From positions 1 through 51,188 of the forward strand of contig JAGCRY010000182.1 of assembly GCA_017964465.1 (NCBI GenBank): DNA of 51,188 nucleotides, written 5' to 3'. The translations under genes were made by a program, and so were the position numbers. The notes beneath the pieces are model-generated. The model did not search any database, was not told where the DNA came from, and was given only the letters and a program-made list of their open reading frames with translations. Positions within the stretch are counted from its first letter, which is position 1. Every line of letters begins with the position of its first letter. The stretch comes from Bacteroidales bacterium. Lineage in GTDB: Bacteria > Bacteroidota > Bacteroidia > Bacteroidales > UBA3824. Positions 26,052 to 35,260 of the stretch are shown here, piece after piece.

Positions 26052-27119
26052 TTACTTCGTCTCCAAGATGCATTTTTCGATGTAGTCACCAACTTCCTTA
26101 GTGCCGTAGGCTTTGCCTTCAGCGATGTCTTCTGTGCGGATGTTGTCGGCGAGAGCCTTGTTTACTGCATTGGTGACAATCTGAGCCTCCTCTTTGAGAC
26201 CGAAGCCGGTTTCCAGGAGCATTGCAGCGGAGAGAATTGCAGCCATCGGGTTTGCGATGTTCTTGCCAGCTGCCTGCGGATATGAACCGTGGATAGGCTC
26301 GAAAAGCGATGTGTAAACACCAATTGACGCACTCGGCATCAAGCCCATGGAGCCAGTGATTACGGATGCTTCGTCGGTAAGGATGTCGCCGAATGTGTTT
26401 TCTGTTACCATCACGTCAAAATCTTTAGGCGTGGTGACGATGCGCATTGAGGCGTTGTCCACGAACATGTATGAAGTCTCCACTTCCGGATATTCGGGAG
26501 CCATCTTTTGAGCAACTTCCCTCCAAAGGCGAGATGAAGCGAGGACGTTTGCCTTGTCGATGACGAGGAGTTTCTTGCGGCGTGTCATTGCGAGTTCGTA
26601 GGCACATTTGAGGATGCGCTCGATTTCATAAACCGAATAGATGTTGGTGTCAAAAGCGGTCTTGCCGTCTTCCGTGCGACCCTTCATGCCGAAATACATG
26701 CCGCCTGTGAGTTCGCGTACAACCGTGAAGTCAGCGCCTTCCACGACTTCCTTTTTGATGGGCGATTTGTGGATGAGCGCGGGGAATGTGTATATCGGGC
26801 GGATGTTGGCGTAGAGTTCGAGACGTTTCCTGATAGCGAGGAGACCTTGCTCGGGACGCACTTTGGCGTTTGGATCGTTGTCATACTTGGGGCTGCCGAA
26901 TGCGCCGAAGAGTACAGCGTCGGATTTCTTGCACACGTCTATTGTTTCGTCGGGCATCGGGTTGCCTACTGCGTCGATAGCAGCCGCGCCGCCGAGTACC
27001 GGCACGTATGTGAATTTGTGTCCCCTGATTTTTTCAATGGCTTGGAGGGCTTTCTGTGCCTCCGCGATTACTTCTGGGCCAATTCCGTCGCCAGGAAGTA
27101 CTGCAATTTGTTTGTTCAT
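26052..27119 (-). CDS. leuB: 3-isopropylmalate dehydrogenase
   Basis: Oxidative decarboxylation of 3-isopropylmalate in leucine synthesis. It has 355 residues, as usual. Motifs: [21 protein letters not shown], the substrate-binding arginine region [45 protein letters not shown], the metal-aspartate region [18 protein letters not shown], and [18 protein letters not shown]. The isopropylmalate loop fits LeuB better than isocitrate or tartrate dehydrogenase. No other leu gene is in the window, and its own promoter lies at 27165-27195, so it is transcribed apart from leuA/C/D. Confidence 0.95.
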   Translation of the reverse strand: MNKQIAVLPGDGIGPEVIAEAQKALQAIEKIRGHKFTYVPVLGGAAAIDAVGNPMPDETIDVCKKSDAVLFGAFGSPKYDNDPNAKVRPEQGLLAIRKRLELYANIRPIYTFPALIHKSPIKKEVVEGADFTVVRELTGGMYFGMKGRTEDGKTAFDTNIYSVYEIERILKCAYELAMTRRKKLLVIDKANVLASSRLWREVAQKMAPEYPEVETSYMFVDNASMRIVTTPKDFDVMVTENTFGDILTDEASVITGSMGLMPSASIGVYTSLFEPIHGSYPQAAGKNIANPMAAILSAAMLLETGFGLKEEAQIVTNAVNKALADNIRTEDIAEGKAYGTKEVGDYIEKCILETK

Positions 27120-27164
27120 TTTATTTATGTTATGTTCTGTTGATGTTTATATTATTTCAATTTG

Positions 27165-27195
27165 CAAAATTAGTTTTAATTTTTTTTCGTGCCAA
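27165..27195 (-). promoter_or_regulatory. promoter of leuB
   Basis: Minus-strand -7 element TAATTTTG (27172-27165) and TTG (27195-27193), spacing 20 bp. Confidence 0.65.
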
Positions 27196-27204
27196 AAAAA
27201 ATTG

Positions 27205-27212
27205 TAATTTTG
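27205..27212 (+). promoter_or_regulatory. -7 element of hemH
   Basis: TAATTTTG 28 bp before the hemH ATG, back-to-back with the leuB promoter. Confidence 0.5.
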
Positions 27213-27240
27213 CATTCCTATTTATGTCAAGAATTTATAT

Positions 27241-28272
27241 ATGGAAGAACGTCACCATACCGCACTCTTAATTGTCAACTATGGCACTCCCGACAGCGCA
27301 AGCCGCCGGGACGTGGCTCGTTATCTCAGGCAATTGCTCGACAGCAATCATGTCATGACCATGAACACTGTCGGGCGTAAAATACTTGTCCACTGCATCA
27401 TCGCGCCGTCACGTTCCAAAAAGTCATCAAAAATGTACCAGCGACTTGCCGCTTCTTGTGGGGGCGAGATGCCGCTGAAAAAATATACAAATGATTTTGC
27501 TGACAAGGTTCAACAGAAATTAGGCGACCGTGTCGATGTATTTGTCGCCATGACAGCCGGTTACGCGCTTATGAAGGATGTGATTGGAGATATTCTAAAA
27601 GCGAATTATCATAGGATAGTCGTTGCGCCTATGTTCCCACAATATACAGAATCTACATGGGGAAAAGTTCTTGAAGACCTCAATAGCAGTCTTAGCGGAC
27701 GGCTTAATGTTCCGCCTATCAGTGTCATTGAACCGTATTACGACAGCGAGTATTTCGTGGACGCGATGTGTGGGTTGATTAATGAAAATATTTCGCAAAT
27801 GTCTGATATTGAGAAGTTTGTGTTCTCATATCATGGCATACCAATAAAGCATACTCATTTGGCGCATGAAGGCAAGACGTGTGAGGAGCTTGGCTGTGCA
27901 GATGCTGTAACTAATGAAAACAGAAGGTGTTATCTCGCCCAATGTCATCATCAGACAAGATTGTTGGCATCTAAACTCGGCATCTCGCCTGAAAAATGTC
28001 TCACAACATTCCAAAGCCGCCTTACGGAGCGTTGGATTCAGCCATTCACAGATACTGAAATCAGGCGTCTTGCGCAAGATGGTGTGAAAAATATCGCTGT
28101 CATTACGCCGTCGTTCACTGTGGATTGTCTCGAGACCATAATTGAGATTGGTGGTACATTGCGTGATACATTCATGCAATATGGTGGGCAGAAGTTTGTC
28201 ACGGTGCCGTGCCTCAATGCGTCTGATATATGGATAGATAATTTCTGCAAAATATTGGAAAAAAGTCTGTAA
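27241..28272 (+). CDS. hemH: ferrochelatase
   Basis: Inserts Fe(II) into protoporphyrin IX, the last step of the classical haem pathway. The 343-residue length is typical. The catalytic histidine lies in FSYHGIP (about residue 198) and the metal-channel glutamate in DCLETIIEIG (about 297); the N-terminal LLIVNYGTPDSAS and TFQSRLTERWIQPFTD segments also fit. Many gut Bacteroidales lack early haem steps and use this enzyme on scavenged porphyrin; whether this one makes haem from scratch cannot be judged from the window. It is divergent from leuB. Confidence 0.95.
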   Translation: MEERHHTALLIVNYGTPDSASRRDVARYLRQLLDSNHVMTMNTVGRKILVHCIIAPSRSKKSSKMYQRLAASCGGEMPLKKYTNDFADKVQQKLGDRVDVFVAMTAGYALMKDVIGDILKANYHRIVVAPMFPQYTESTWGKVLEDLNSSLSGRLNVPPISVIEPYYDSEYFVDAMCGLINENISQMSDIEKFVFSYHGIPIKHTHLAHEGKTCEELGCADAVTNENRRCYLAQCHHQTRLLASKLGISPEKCLTTFQSRLTERWIQPFTDTEIRRLAQDGVKNIAVITPSFTVDCLETIIEIGGTLRDTFMQYGGQKFVTVPCLNASDIWIDNFCKILEKSL

Positions 28273-28301
28273 AAAATGATAGGATTTCCGCACGGTTTTT
28301 G

Positions 28302-28309
28302 TATCTTTG
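28302..28309 (+). promoter_or_regulatory. -7 element of the chemoreceptor operon
   Basis: TATCTTTG places the RNA start near 28316, so the TTG at 28314 cannot be the first codon and the ATG at 28344 is used. Confidence 0.55.
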
Positions 28310-28343
28310 ACCATTGTATTTTTGGCGCAAATTTTCAAACCAA

Positions 28344-30335
28344 ATGAAAGACAGTCAACAGACAGAAACACCCAGCCGCAAAAATAGGTCTTTGATGACC
28401 TCTTTGCTTGGTGTCACCATACCAATGGTGACGGTGATTGTCGTTGTGTTAAGTGCTTTCCTTTTCAGGTTGTTGCGTTCAAACACCTTTGAGACGACCA
28501 AGACGTCATGTAGTGAGCATGTGCTCACATGTTCAATGTCTATTTTTGCATGGTTGTATTCGACAGTTTTGCAATTGGGTGTGATTTCCGATGTGTGTGC
28601 GGGTCAGCAGTCCAATGATAGAGAATGTCGTGATATGCTCCGCTTGCTCATTAGGCGTGATAGCGTTGAGTATCGGTATGGTGGCTATGTAAATCTCAAA
28701 GGTGAGGTATTTGGCACTGATTCTTTGCCGTCCTTTATGCAGCATCATAAGAATGACGTGGATTTTGTGCTTAGACATGGAAGTCCATTTTATGTCACAT
28801 CGACTGTCCAGTCGGAGACTGACGCCAAGCGTGATGTCGTTTATGTTTTCGCTCCGCATAAGTCTAAAGGCGTGATTTGTGGTGCGTTCTTCGTTGCTAT
28901 AGATGCCGACATGATACAGAGGTTTTTCCTCGTGGGTCTAAAGGGCAACGGACTTGGCGAGGCGGTTCTGTATTCTAATGATGGTGATGTTGAAATGACC
29001 TCTGACTCTATTCGCAAGTCTCAAGTCAAGCCTTCAGAAGTTAATGTGGGCAAGACAATTGCAGGCAGAATTAATGACGAAATGTTGTTCGGCTCCGACA
29101 CTTTTGAGGATGAAGACGGTGAAAAAAGTCTTTATGTCTGGTCAAAAATCCAATATACGCCATGGTTCGTCGTAATGAATGTCAAATATGAAGAAATGGA
29201 CGCCATGCGCACTCAGATGCGTAATATTTATCTATTGACGGGCATCATTGTGTTCCTGATTGTTATGGTGTATGTCTATACAATTACCAAAATTGGCATC
29301 ATTAATCCACTTGTAAAACTTAAAAAGGTTGTCAGTGAGTTTGCGGCAGGCAGGATGTACAATGCCACAAAGCTTGACCGCACTGTCAACAGTGAAATTG
29401 GCGAGCTTTATGACGGCGTGGCGGACATGGCGCAAAAACTCGTGAAAACCACGGACACAATTCGCTCTCAGGCAGATGGAATTGTCGCTAACAGCCATGA
29501 ACTCAACACAACTGCTGAGCATATTCTCGAAAGCATGGGAGAACAGGCGTCCGCTGTCCAGGAGATTTCTACAACTATTGAACAGATGACTTCCTCTATA
29601 ACTGAGACTGCCGGAATCGCCGAAGGCACACGCAATGCTTCTGTAGCTATTGCCAATGACATTGGAAATGTCGCCAAGGCATCGGCACAGACTTTAGAAA
29701 GTACGAGGACTGTGATTGATAAAATAAAGGTTATCAATGAAATAGCAAAACGCACCGACCTCCTTGCCATCAATGCTGCTGTTGAAGCAGCACGCGCTGG
29801 CGACAACGGAAAGGGTTTTTCAACTGTTGCGACGGAAATAAAACAACTTGCCGAGAGGTCAAAAGCTGCTGCCGCCCTCATTGACGCTGCGTCGAACAGG
29901 ACGCTCCATGTCACGGAACAGTCCACAAGCATGATTGAACGGATTGCCCCGCGTATCCTTGATAATGCGCAAAAGGTTGCGGAGATTGCCGTGGCTTGTA
30001 CCGAACAGCGTAATGGCACGGAACAAATCAACCGCGCAATCCAGCAACTCGCCCATATTTCTGATGAAAACACTATGGAAGCCCGTATCCTGGCGACAAA
30101 AGCCGAGAGTTTTGTCAAGTATGCAAACGAGCTGACCTCCACGATGAAGTTTTTCAAGACTTCTGATGAAAGGGCGGAGCGTCTCCAATATATCACAGAA
30201 CTCATTGAGGCACGTGCTGACGAACTCGAAAGCCTACGCAAGGATCTCGAAGAATATGACCGACACCGCGCCGAAATCTCCAAAATCACAACAACAACTT
30301 CAACACACCTGAGCGATGAAAAAGATAATGCTTGA
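28344..30335 (+). CDS. methyl-accepting chemotaxis-like receptor 1
   Basis: A 663-residue receptor with two membrane segments (about 19-40 and 294-314) flanking a periplasmic Cache-like sensor, then HAMP (315-368) and a cytoplasmic coiled-coil signalling domain. The hairpin tip reads RTDLLAINAAVEAARAG (about residues 469-485), close to the MCP consensus but with Arg-Thr-Asp where many chemoreceptors have Gln-Thr-Asn. It is the first gene of a three-gene overlapping operon. A charged C-terminal helix (ELIEARADELESLRKDLEEY) follows the signalling domain. No CheW/CheA-type pentapeptide or che gene is seen, so the output is unknown. Confidence 0.9.
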   Translation: MKDSQQTETPSRKNRSLMTSLLGVTIPMVTVIVVVLSAFLFRLLRSNTFETTKTSCSEHVLTCSMSIFAWLYSTVLQLGVISDVCAGQQSNDRECRDMLRLLIRRDSVEYRYGGYVNLKGEVFGTDSLPSFMQHHKNDVDFVLRHGSPFYVTSTVQSETDAKRDVVYVFAPHKSKGVICGAFFVAIDADMIQRFFLVGLKGNGLGEAVLYSNDGDVEMTSDSIRKSQVKPSEVNVGKTIAGRINDEMLFGSDTFEDEDGEKSLYVWSKIQYTPWFVVMNVKYEEMDAMRTQMRNIYLLTGIIVFLIVMVYVYTITKIGIINPLVKLKKVVSEFAAGRMYNATKLDRTVNSEIGELYDGVADMAQKLVKTTDTIRSQADGIVANSHELNTTAEHILESMGEQASAVQEISTTIEQMTSSITETAGIAEGTRNASVAIANDIGNVAKASAQTLESTRTVIDKIKVINEIAKRTDLLAINAAVEAARAGDNGKGFSTVATEIKQLAERSKAAAALIDAASNRTLHVTEQSTSMIERIAPRILDNAQKVAEIAVACTEQRNGTEQINRAIQQLAHISDENTMEARILATKAESFVKYANELTSTMKFFKTSDERAERLQYITELIEARADELESLRKDLEEYDRHRAEISKITTTTSTHLSDEKDNA

Positions 30336-32370
30336 AATATGGAAAAGATTAGGGTACGACAGCCGCACGGTGTGGGGAAAGTACATGAAACTCATCGTGC
30401 CATGCGTGATGGCAATCATCATAGTCATGGACGTTGTGATTTATGCCATTATTTCGAGTTATACAAGGGACACCTCAGAATACAATAGCCAAAGGACGGT
30501 TGAACTTCTTGCGGATGATATTTCCGAAGTCTTCCATCGTTACCTCGGCGACCTCAATATGATGAGGCATTATTATATTACGTGCCAATATGATACGGAT
30601 GATTTCATCGAGTTCGCCACAAGATTCACCGTCAACCATTACAACCAGTATTCATACATCAGGCTCATATTGCCAGATGGTAATTCCCACACTACGAGGA
30701 AAGGCCATGACCGATATAATGTTAAGGCTGGCCGTCCATACAAGCACCTCATTGTTGAGAACCGCGACATTTCAGTCAATATAGCGCATCCGTCGTCGTT
30801 TGTTGACAGCCTTGTATATAGCATATCCTTGCCAGTCCTTGCTGCAAATGATTCCGTCATTGCCATCATAGCTGCGGTATTCCCGGCGGAGGTCATTGAT
30901 AACAAGCTCAAGACGGCTGAAGCCTACGACAAGTCGGAGTTTTTGGCGTTGATTGATGAAGAAAATTATATCCGTGTATGCCGTGACAGTATCTATAACC
31001 TCAACATGGCTAAAGTCATGGAAATGGGATACAAAGATCTCGAACAGCGTGTTGAGTACAGCCGCAGGAGTGCAGTCTCGGGCAAGAAGACAAGTGGCTG
31101 TTGGACGTATCATAATAATGATGGGAGGGAAATCATGTTGCATTATTCCATGATACCCGACACACCGTGGTATGTTGCCCTCAGCATACCTCAGAATATC
31201 ATATCAAAGGATGTAACGTTGATTTTGTGGCTCTTACTCCTTACGTCGCTTATTGCCACGGTTGTGTTGCTCATTTGTATAAGGTATATCACGTCAAAGG
31301 TTGTGATTCGTCCTTTGGAGGCAATAAACAGATTTTCAGAGGATTTTGCACATGGCAAGCTTTATTCCACTGAAACCCGCAACATCAATTCCAAAGACGA
31401 ACTCGGAACCGTAAGGCACAACATTGAGAAAATGCAAGACCGTCTTATTTCGGTCGTGGGAGGCATACATGGCACTTCCAGCGAGTTGATGCAATGGAGC
31501 CGTGACGCCACAGAAGCCGTGCAGAACATTGACCGCGACGTTCAGGTTCAAAATATCGCCGTCGAAAATATTGCGTGTTCCGTGGAACAGGTCAACGCCT
31601 CTGTACGCCTCAATGCTGATGATGCTTCACGTACAAAGACTAATTCGGAGGACATTGCCAAGGTTATTGTTTCGCTTACCAAAGCCACTGACGACACATT
31701 CCATTTCATGCAGGATATTGTGCAGAAGGTAAAGTTCATTAATGAGATAACTTCACATACCGACCTTCTCGCCATCAATGCGTCCGTGGAGGCTTCACGT
31801 GCCGGCGAACATGGAAAGGGTTTTGCCGTGGTTGCCGCTGAAATACGTAAACTCTCGGAACACTGCCACCGTGCATCCACTGAAATCAACACGCTTTCCG
31901 AGGCGAGCCTTGCCGCAATGAGTGAGACTGTTACGCTCGTGGGAAACATTGCACCGAAAATCCGTGACAATGCGGAGATGGTTTCGCGTATCGCTGATGC
32001 TTGCAGCAAACAACTCAAGTTCACCGGCTCCATCACGGAAGCCATCAAGCAACTCACAGAAAGTTCCCAGAACAACTCAATCTCCGCCGACAAGATGACA
32101 ATATACGCCAACGGCCTTGTCTCAGACGTGGAAAAACTCAATAAACTCGTTGATTTTTTCAAGCTCGACATGGAGCTCGACAAGCAGAGAAGTCACATAG
32201 CCGCTGAAATAGAGGTATGTACGGCCGACATTCTGAGACTGAAAAGCAAATTGATTAGTTTGGTTGGCGAAGACGACAGTGAAATCCGCAGCATCGAGAC
32301 TAAAATCGACGAGGCGGTGCAAGCAGCCCGTGAAACGGCTGAAAATTATCATACAAGCCAAGACAGATGA
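30316..32370 (+). CDS. methyl-accepting chemotaxis-like receptor 2
   Basis: A 684-residue receptor whose ATG lies 20 bases inside the 3' end of receptor 1. First membrane helix at about 24-48 (preceded by RTVWGKYMKLIVP), a double-Cache-like periplasmic sensor (about 50-295, with YIRLILPDGNSHTTRKGHDR), second helix at 299-323, HAMP, then the signalling coiled coil. The tip is HTDLLAINASVEASRAGEHG, with two substitutions (Ser for Ala) relative to its neighbours. A C-terminal coiled tail follows. The sensor is related to that of receptor 3 (shared LILPDG/LTLPSG...TT..G.DR pattern), which points to tandem duplication. Confidence 0.9.
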   Translation: MKKIMLEIWKRLGYDSRTVWGKYMKLIVPCVMAIIIVMDVVIYAIISSYTRDTSEYNSQRTVELLADDISEVFHRYLGDLNMMRHYYITCQYDTDDFIEFATRFTVNHYNQYSYIRLILPDGNSHTTRKGHDRYNVKAGRPYKHLIVENRDISVNIAHPSSFVDSLVYSISLPVLAANDSVIAIIAAVFPAEVIDNKLKTAEAYDKSEFLALIDEENYIRVCRDSIYNLNMAKVMEMGYKDLEQRVEYSRRSAVSGKKTSGCWTYHNNDGREIMLHYSMIPDTPWYVALSIPQNIISKDVTLILWLLLLTSLIATVVLLICIRYITSKVVIRPLEAINRFSEDFAHGKLYSTETRNINSKDELGTVRHNIEKMQDRLISVVGGIHGTSSELMQWSRDATEAVQNIDRDVQVQNIAVENIACSVEQVNASVRLNADDASRTKTNSEDIAKVIVSLTKATDDTFHFMQDIVQKVKFINEITSHTDLLAINASVEASRAGEHGKGFAVVAAEIRKLSEHCHRASTEINTLSEASLAAMSETVTLVGNIAPKIRDNAEMVSRIADACSKQLKFTGSITEAIKQLTESSQNNSISADKMTIYANGLVSDVEKLNKLVDFFKLDMELDKQRSHIAAEIEVCTADILRLKSKLISLVGEDDSEIRSIETKIDEAVQAARETAENYHTSQDR

Positions 32371-34322
32371 ACAAAGCGACCGAATATATAGATAAGGTGT
32401 TCAATCTGAGCACAAACACAATATGGGGCAAGTACATTAAAAAACTCTTGCCTGGCGTCATTGTGCTGATACTTGCCATTGACATTTCAATGTACATTAA
32501 GGTGCGTAGCGACAATTTCGCCAATACTGACCGTATGGCGCGACAGAGTGTGCAGTTACAGTCTATATCAATAAACAAGATTTTGGAGAGTTATTATTCG
32601 GAACTTAACATCATCAGGATGCTTTATGTCGATTCTACGTCACTTGACGATTTCTTGTATAAGGCTAAGGATGTCATCACGGTCAGCAAAAAGCAATGGG
32701 AATACCTGCGCCTTACCCTGCCAAGCGGTCAATCTTACACTACACATGGTGGACTCGACCGCATGAACGGACGCAGGACGAGATATTATCGTGATATTTT
32801 TGAAAATCATGCCATCTATAATATCCAGAGACCTTTCAGAAGCCGTTTGGACAATTCTTCAGTATGGTGTTTGTCAGTCCCTGTGAAGGATAACAGAGAT
32901 TCTATAACAGCAATATTGAGTGCGGTTTTCCCGTCGCAGGAGATTGATTCGCTCATGTTCACCATAAAGGCAAACGGCGCAGGATACAGTACAATCAGTG
33001 ATAATGAGAGGATTTTCAGGATTTACGGGTCTGAGATAACTGAAAAAAGCATTCAGCAAATGGAGGAGGAAGGCTACACGGGTGTTGCTGATCTTGTGGA
33101 AAGAGGGTGGAAGACCAAAGACGCAGATCCCTTACAACAAGGGCAATATCACATGCCTGATGGCACAACTGTGCAGTGCTATATGTGTGTTGTAGGCAAT
33201 ACAAACCTCATCATCAGCCTTAATATTCCATTTACACAACTCAACCGTTCTACTTTGATTGTGGCGGTGTTGCTTGCCATTTCTGCCATTGTTACAGTGT
33301 TGTTTGTGCTGATGGTTGTGAAACATGTCACGAGGAAGGTGGTTCTTACGCCGCTTGTTGCCGCAAACAATTTTGTTGCTGACATTGCTGAAGGACGGTT
33401 GTATTCTGATGGCGCAGATTATATAAGTGAAGACGATGAGTTTGGTGCGCTCAGAGATACTGCCCAATCCATGCAGCAAAAGATTTTCGGCGCGGTACAG
33501 TCTATTCGTAAATACACAAAGGAAATTGCCACAGGCTCTGTTGCGCTTAATGATGCCGTGGGTATCATCACAGACGACACAAAGTCTAAGGCCGCCACGG
33601 TTGAGGACATTTCGGAATCATTGTCACAAATTACTGGCATAATCAGTGACAACACTGAACGCTCCAAGACTGCCAAAATCAACTCCGATGAAATCAGTAA
33701 CAGCATCAGAAGTGCAGCGAAAGAGTCTGCAGCCACTCTCGACAGTATCACAAATGTGCTTGCAAAGGTGCAAGTAATCAATGAGATAGCAACCCGTACT
33801 GACTTGCTCGCCATTAATGCCGCTGTGGAGGCAGCGCGGGCGGGTGAAAATGGTCAGGGGTTTGCCATCGTTGCTGGCGAAATACGGAATCTCGCTGAAC
33901 ACTGTCAGAATGTTGCGCTCGAAATCAATACACTTTCAGCCGAGAGCTTGAAGACCACGCGCAGTGCTGTAACGCTTATCGACAATATATCGCCCAGGAT
34001 GGCGGACAATGCAGATATGATTTCCAGGATTTCTGGTTCGTGTGCTCAACAACTCGACATGACTTTGGCGATAAGCAAGGCGGTAATGCAGTTTGTGGAC
34101 ACCATAAACAACAACCGACAGACTGCCGAAAACCTTAGCAACTATTCAGCAAGGCTTGATGCTTTGGTTAAACAACTCGATGTTTCAGTCGATTATTTTA
34201 AGTTAAGCCAGAAGGAAGACATGAGCCGTGAGGACATTGTGTCACAGATTGAGAGGAAGACTTCGGAACTTTTAGACCTTAAGGCGGAGTTGTTGAAAAC
34301 AATCGGCTTAACAAATTCTTAA
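32367..34322 (+). CDS. methyl-accepting chemotaxis-like receptor 3
   Basis: A 651-residue receptor whose ATG overlaps the stop of receptor 2 (ATGA at 32367-32370), a strong sign of translational coupling. It opens with NTIWGKYIKKLLPG before the first helix (about 25-45), has a Cache-like sensor with LTLPSGQSYTTHGGLDR, a second helix near 290-315, HAMP, and a signalling domain with tip RTDLLAINAAVEAARAGENG followed by GFAIVAGEIRNLAEHC. All three receptors share the unusual tip start (R/H-T-D). They could form mixed arrays. There is no terminator I can identify directly after the stop. Confidence 0.9.
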   Translation: MNKATEYIDKVFNLSTNTIWGKYIKKLLPGVIVLILAIDISMYIKVRSDNFANTDRMARQSVQLQSISINKILESYYSELNIIRMLYVDSTSLDDFLYKAKDVITVSKKQWEYLRLTLPSGQSYTTHGGLDRMNGRRTRYYRDIFENHAIYNIQRPFRSRLDNSSVWCLSVPVKDNRDSITAILSAVFPSQEIDSLMFTIKANGAGYSTISDNERIFRIYGSEITEKSIQQMEEEGYTGVADLVERGWKTKDADPLQQGQYHMPDGTTVQCYMCVVGNTNLIISLNIPFTQLNRSTLIVAVLLAISAIVTVLFVLMVVKHVTRKVVLTPLVAANNFVADIAEGRLYSDGADYISEDDEFGALRDTAQSMQQKIFGAVQSIRKYTKEIATGSVALNDAVGIITDDTKSKAATVEDISESLSQITGIISDNTERSKTAKINSDEISNSIRSAAKESAATLDSITNVLAKVQVINEIATRTDLLAINAAVEAARAGENGQGFAIVAGEIRNLAEHCQNVALEINTLSAESLKTTRSAVTLIDNISPRMADNADMISRISGSCAQQLDMTLAISKAVMQFVDTINNNRQTAENLSNYSARLDALVKQLDVSVDYFKLSQKEDMSREDIVSQIERKTSELLDLKAELLKTIGLTNS

Positions 34323-34669
34323 CATTCACTCCCGTTTCATCCGTCCATTATCGCCGAATTTCCAGATAATTGTATAAAATACAGTCATTGTCTTTAACAT
34401 TGTTTTTTGCATACCTTTGCGTTATTGTCGCTATAAATTAAAGATTACTTAATTGAAAAAATTATACGGAATCAAATATTCGGCGTAATTTTGCATCGTA
34501 ATCAGAAAGGAAATCTGATTGCAAGAGACAAACAAAAAGGTTCTTTGAAAATCCGGAAATCAGTTTTGCGCAGGCTTACTCGTGATTCAGTAAATTTAAT
34601 TGGAACTCCCCAACGCACATAAGGAGTAGGATAGTGAACACAATATAAACCTTTAAAACACGTAGAATC
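34323..34669 (+). promoter_or_regulatory. gene-free stretch: two promoters and long leader of the 18-residue-repeat protein
   Basis: Two -7 elements are visible, TACCTTTG (34412-34419) and TAATTTTG (34486-34493). The second implies an RNA starting near 34500, leaving a 170-base leader. In it AATCAG (34500-34505) pairs with CTGATT (34515-34520), which could instead pair with AATCAG at 34558-34563, and ACTCC (34605-34609) pairs with GGAGT (34623-34627). I see no coding frame in this stretch. The leader is long for this window, and its pairings suggest a stable or switchable structure. Confidence 0.5.
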
Positions 34670-35083
34670 ATGAAAAAGTTTTTTTACAACGCAGTTATGG
34701 CGGTAATGGTTGCCGCAGCAACATTGTTGAACACTGCAAGCGCAACGGCAGTCAATCCTATTGACACCGTGAAATCCGACAGCGCAAGCGCCGCTGCAAT
34801 CGCTCCCGAGACCGAAGACCTCGCTGAAAGCGAAGCAACACTCCCGCTTGAGCCTTGGATGATGGAAAACATCGACCTCCTCAACGAAGAGAACCTCAAC
34901 GCAGAAGGCTGGATGACTGAGAATGTCAACCTCCTCAACGAAGAGACAATCAACGTGGAAGGCTGGATGGCTGAGAATGTCAACCTCCTCAACGAAGAGA
35001 CAGTCAACGTAGAGGCATGGATGACAGAAGACGTCAACCTCCTAAACGAGGAAACACTCAAACTCGAATCTTGGATGTTCTAA
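34670..35083 (+). CDS. small secreted protein with four 18-residue tandem repeats
   Basis: A 137-residue protein with a signal peptide (cleavage likely after ATA at about 27), an Ala/Ser/Glu-rich spacer to residue 59, then four 18-residue repeats (60-131) of pattern hE-x-W-M-x-E-N-V-N-L-L-N-E-E-T-h-N, ending in a partial unit LESWMF. Eighteen residues equal five alpha-helical turns, so each unit would place its Trp, Met, Val and Leu on one face. The protein is strongly acidic. I recognise no family. It has its own promoter and long leader and is convergent with the M16-like gene, so it appears to be a single-gene unit. A membrane-surface or polymer-forming helix is possible (inference). Confidence 0.8.
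   Translation: MKKFFYNAVMAVMVAAATLLNTASATAVNPIDTVKSDSASAAAIAPETEDLAESEATLPLEPWMMENIDLLNEENLNAEGWMTENVNLLNEETINVEGWMAENVNLLNEETVNVEAWMTEDVNLLNEETLKLESWMF
34847..35062 (+). repeat. four tandem 54-bp coding repeats
   Basis: Units begin at 34847, 34901, 34955 and 35009. The core GTCAACCTCCTCAACGAAGA recurs unchanged in units 2 and 3, and unit 4 differs by one base, which implies recent expansion or gene conversion. Confidence 0.85.
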
Positions 35084-35197
35084 TAGACATCTCAACATTC
35101 GCAATCTCTCATTCGAGTAGCCGCAAACACTAATTCACACGGAATTTTCATTATCATTTCTTATCAATAAACATCGAACCTTTTTATTGATGAAGTA

Positions 35198-35232
35198 CAT
35201 TCGGTTTCCAATGTCCCTCTTGGAACCGGATG
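35198..35232. terminator. hairpin between convergent genes
   Basis: CATTCGGTTTCCAA and TTGGAACCGGATG form a long imperfect stem with an 8-base loop between the repeat-protein stop (35083) and the M16-like stop (35261). No T-run follows on the plus strand, so terminator function is uncertain. A second, AT-rich hairpin (ATCAATAAA with TTTATTGAT) lies just before it. Confidence 0.45.
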
Positions 35233-35260
35233 CGGTGGCGGAGAAGAAAACAGCCACTTT

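Noticed and set aside
29468..30289. 273-codon Ser/Ala-rich minus-strand frame
   Set aside because: Antisense to the repetitive coiled coil of receptor 1; low complexity is inherited from the opposite strand.
28344..34322. Evidence of flagellar motility
   Set aside because: Only receptor genes are present; nothing in the window encodes CheA, CheW, CheY or flagellar parts, so motility cannot be claimed.
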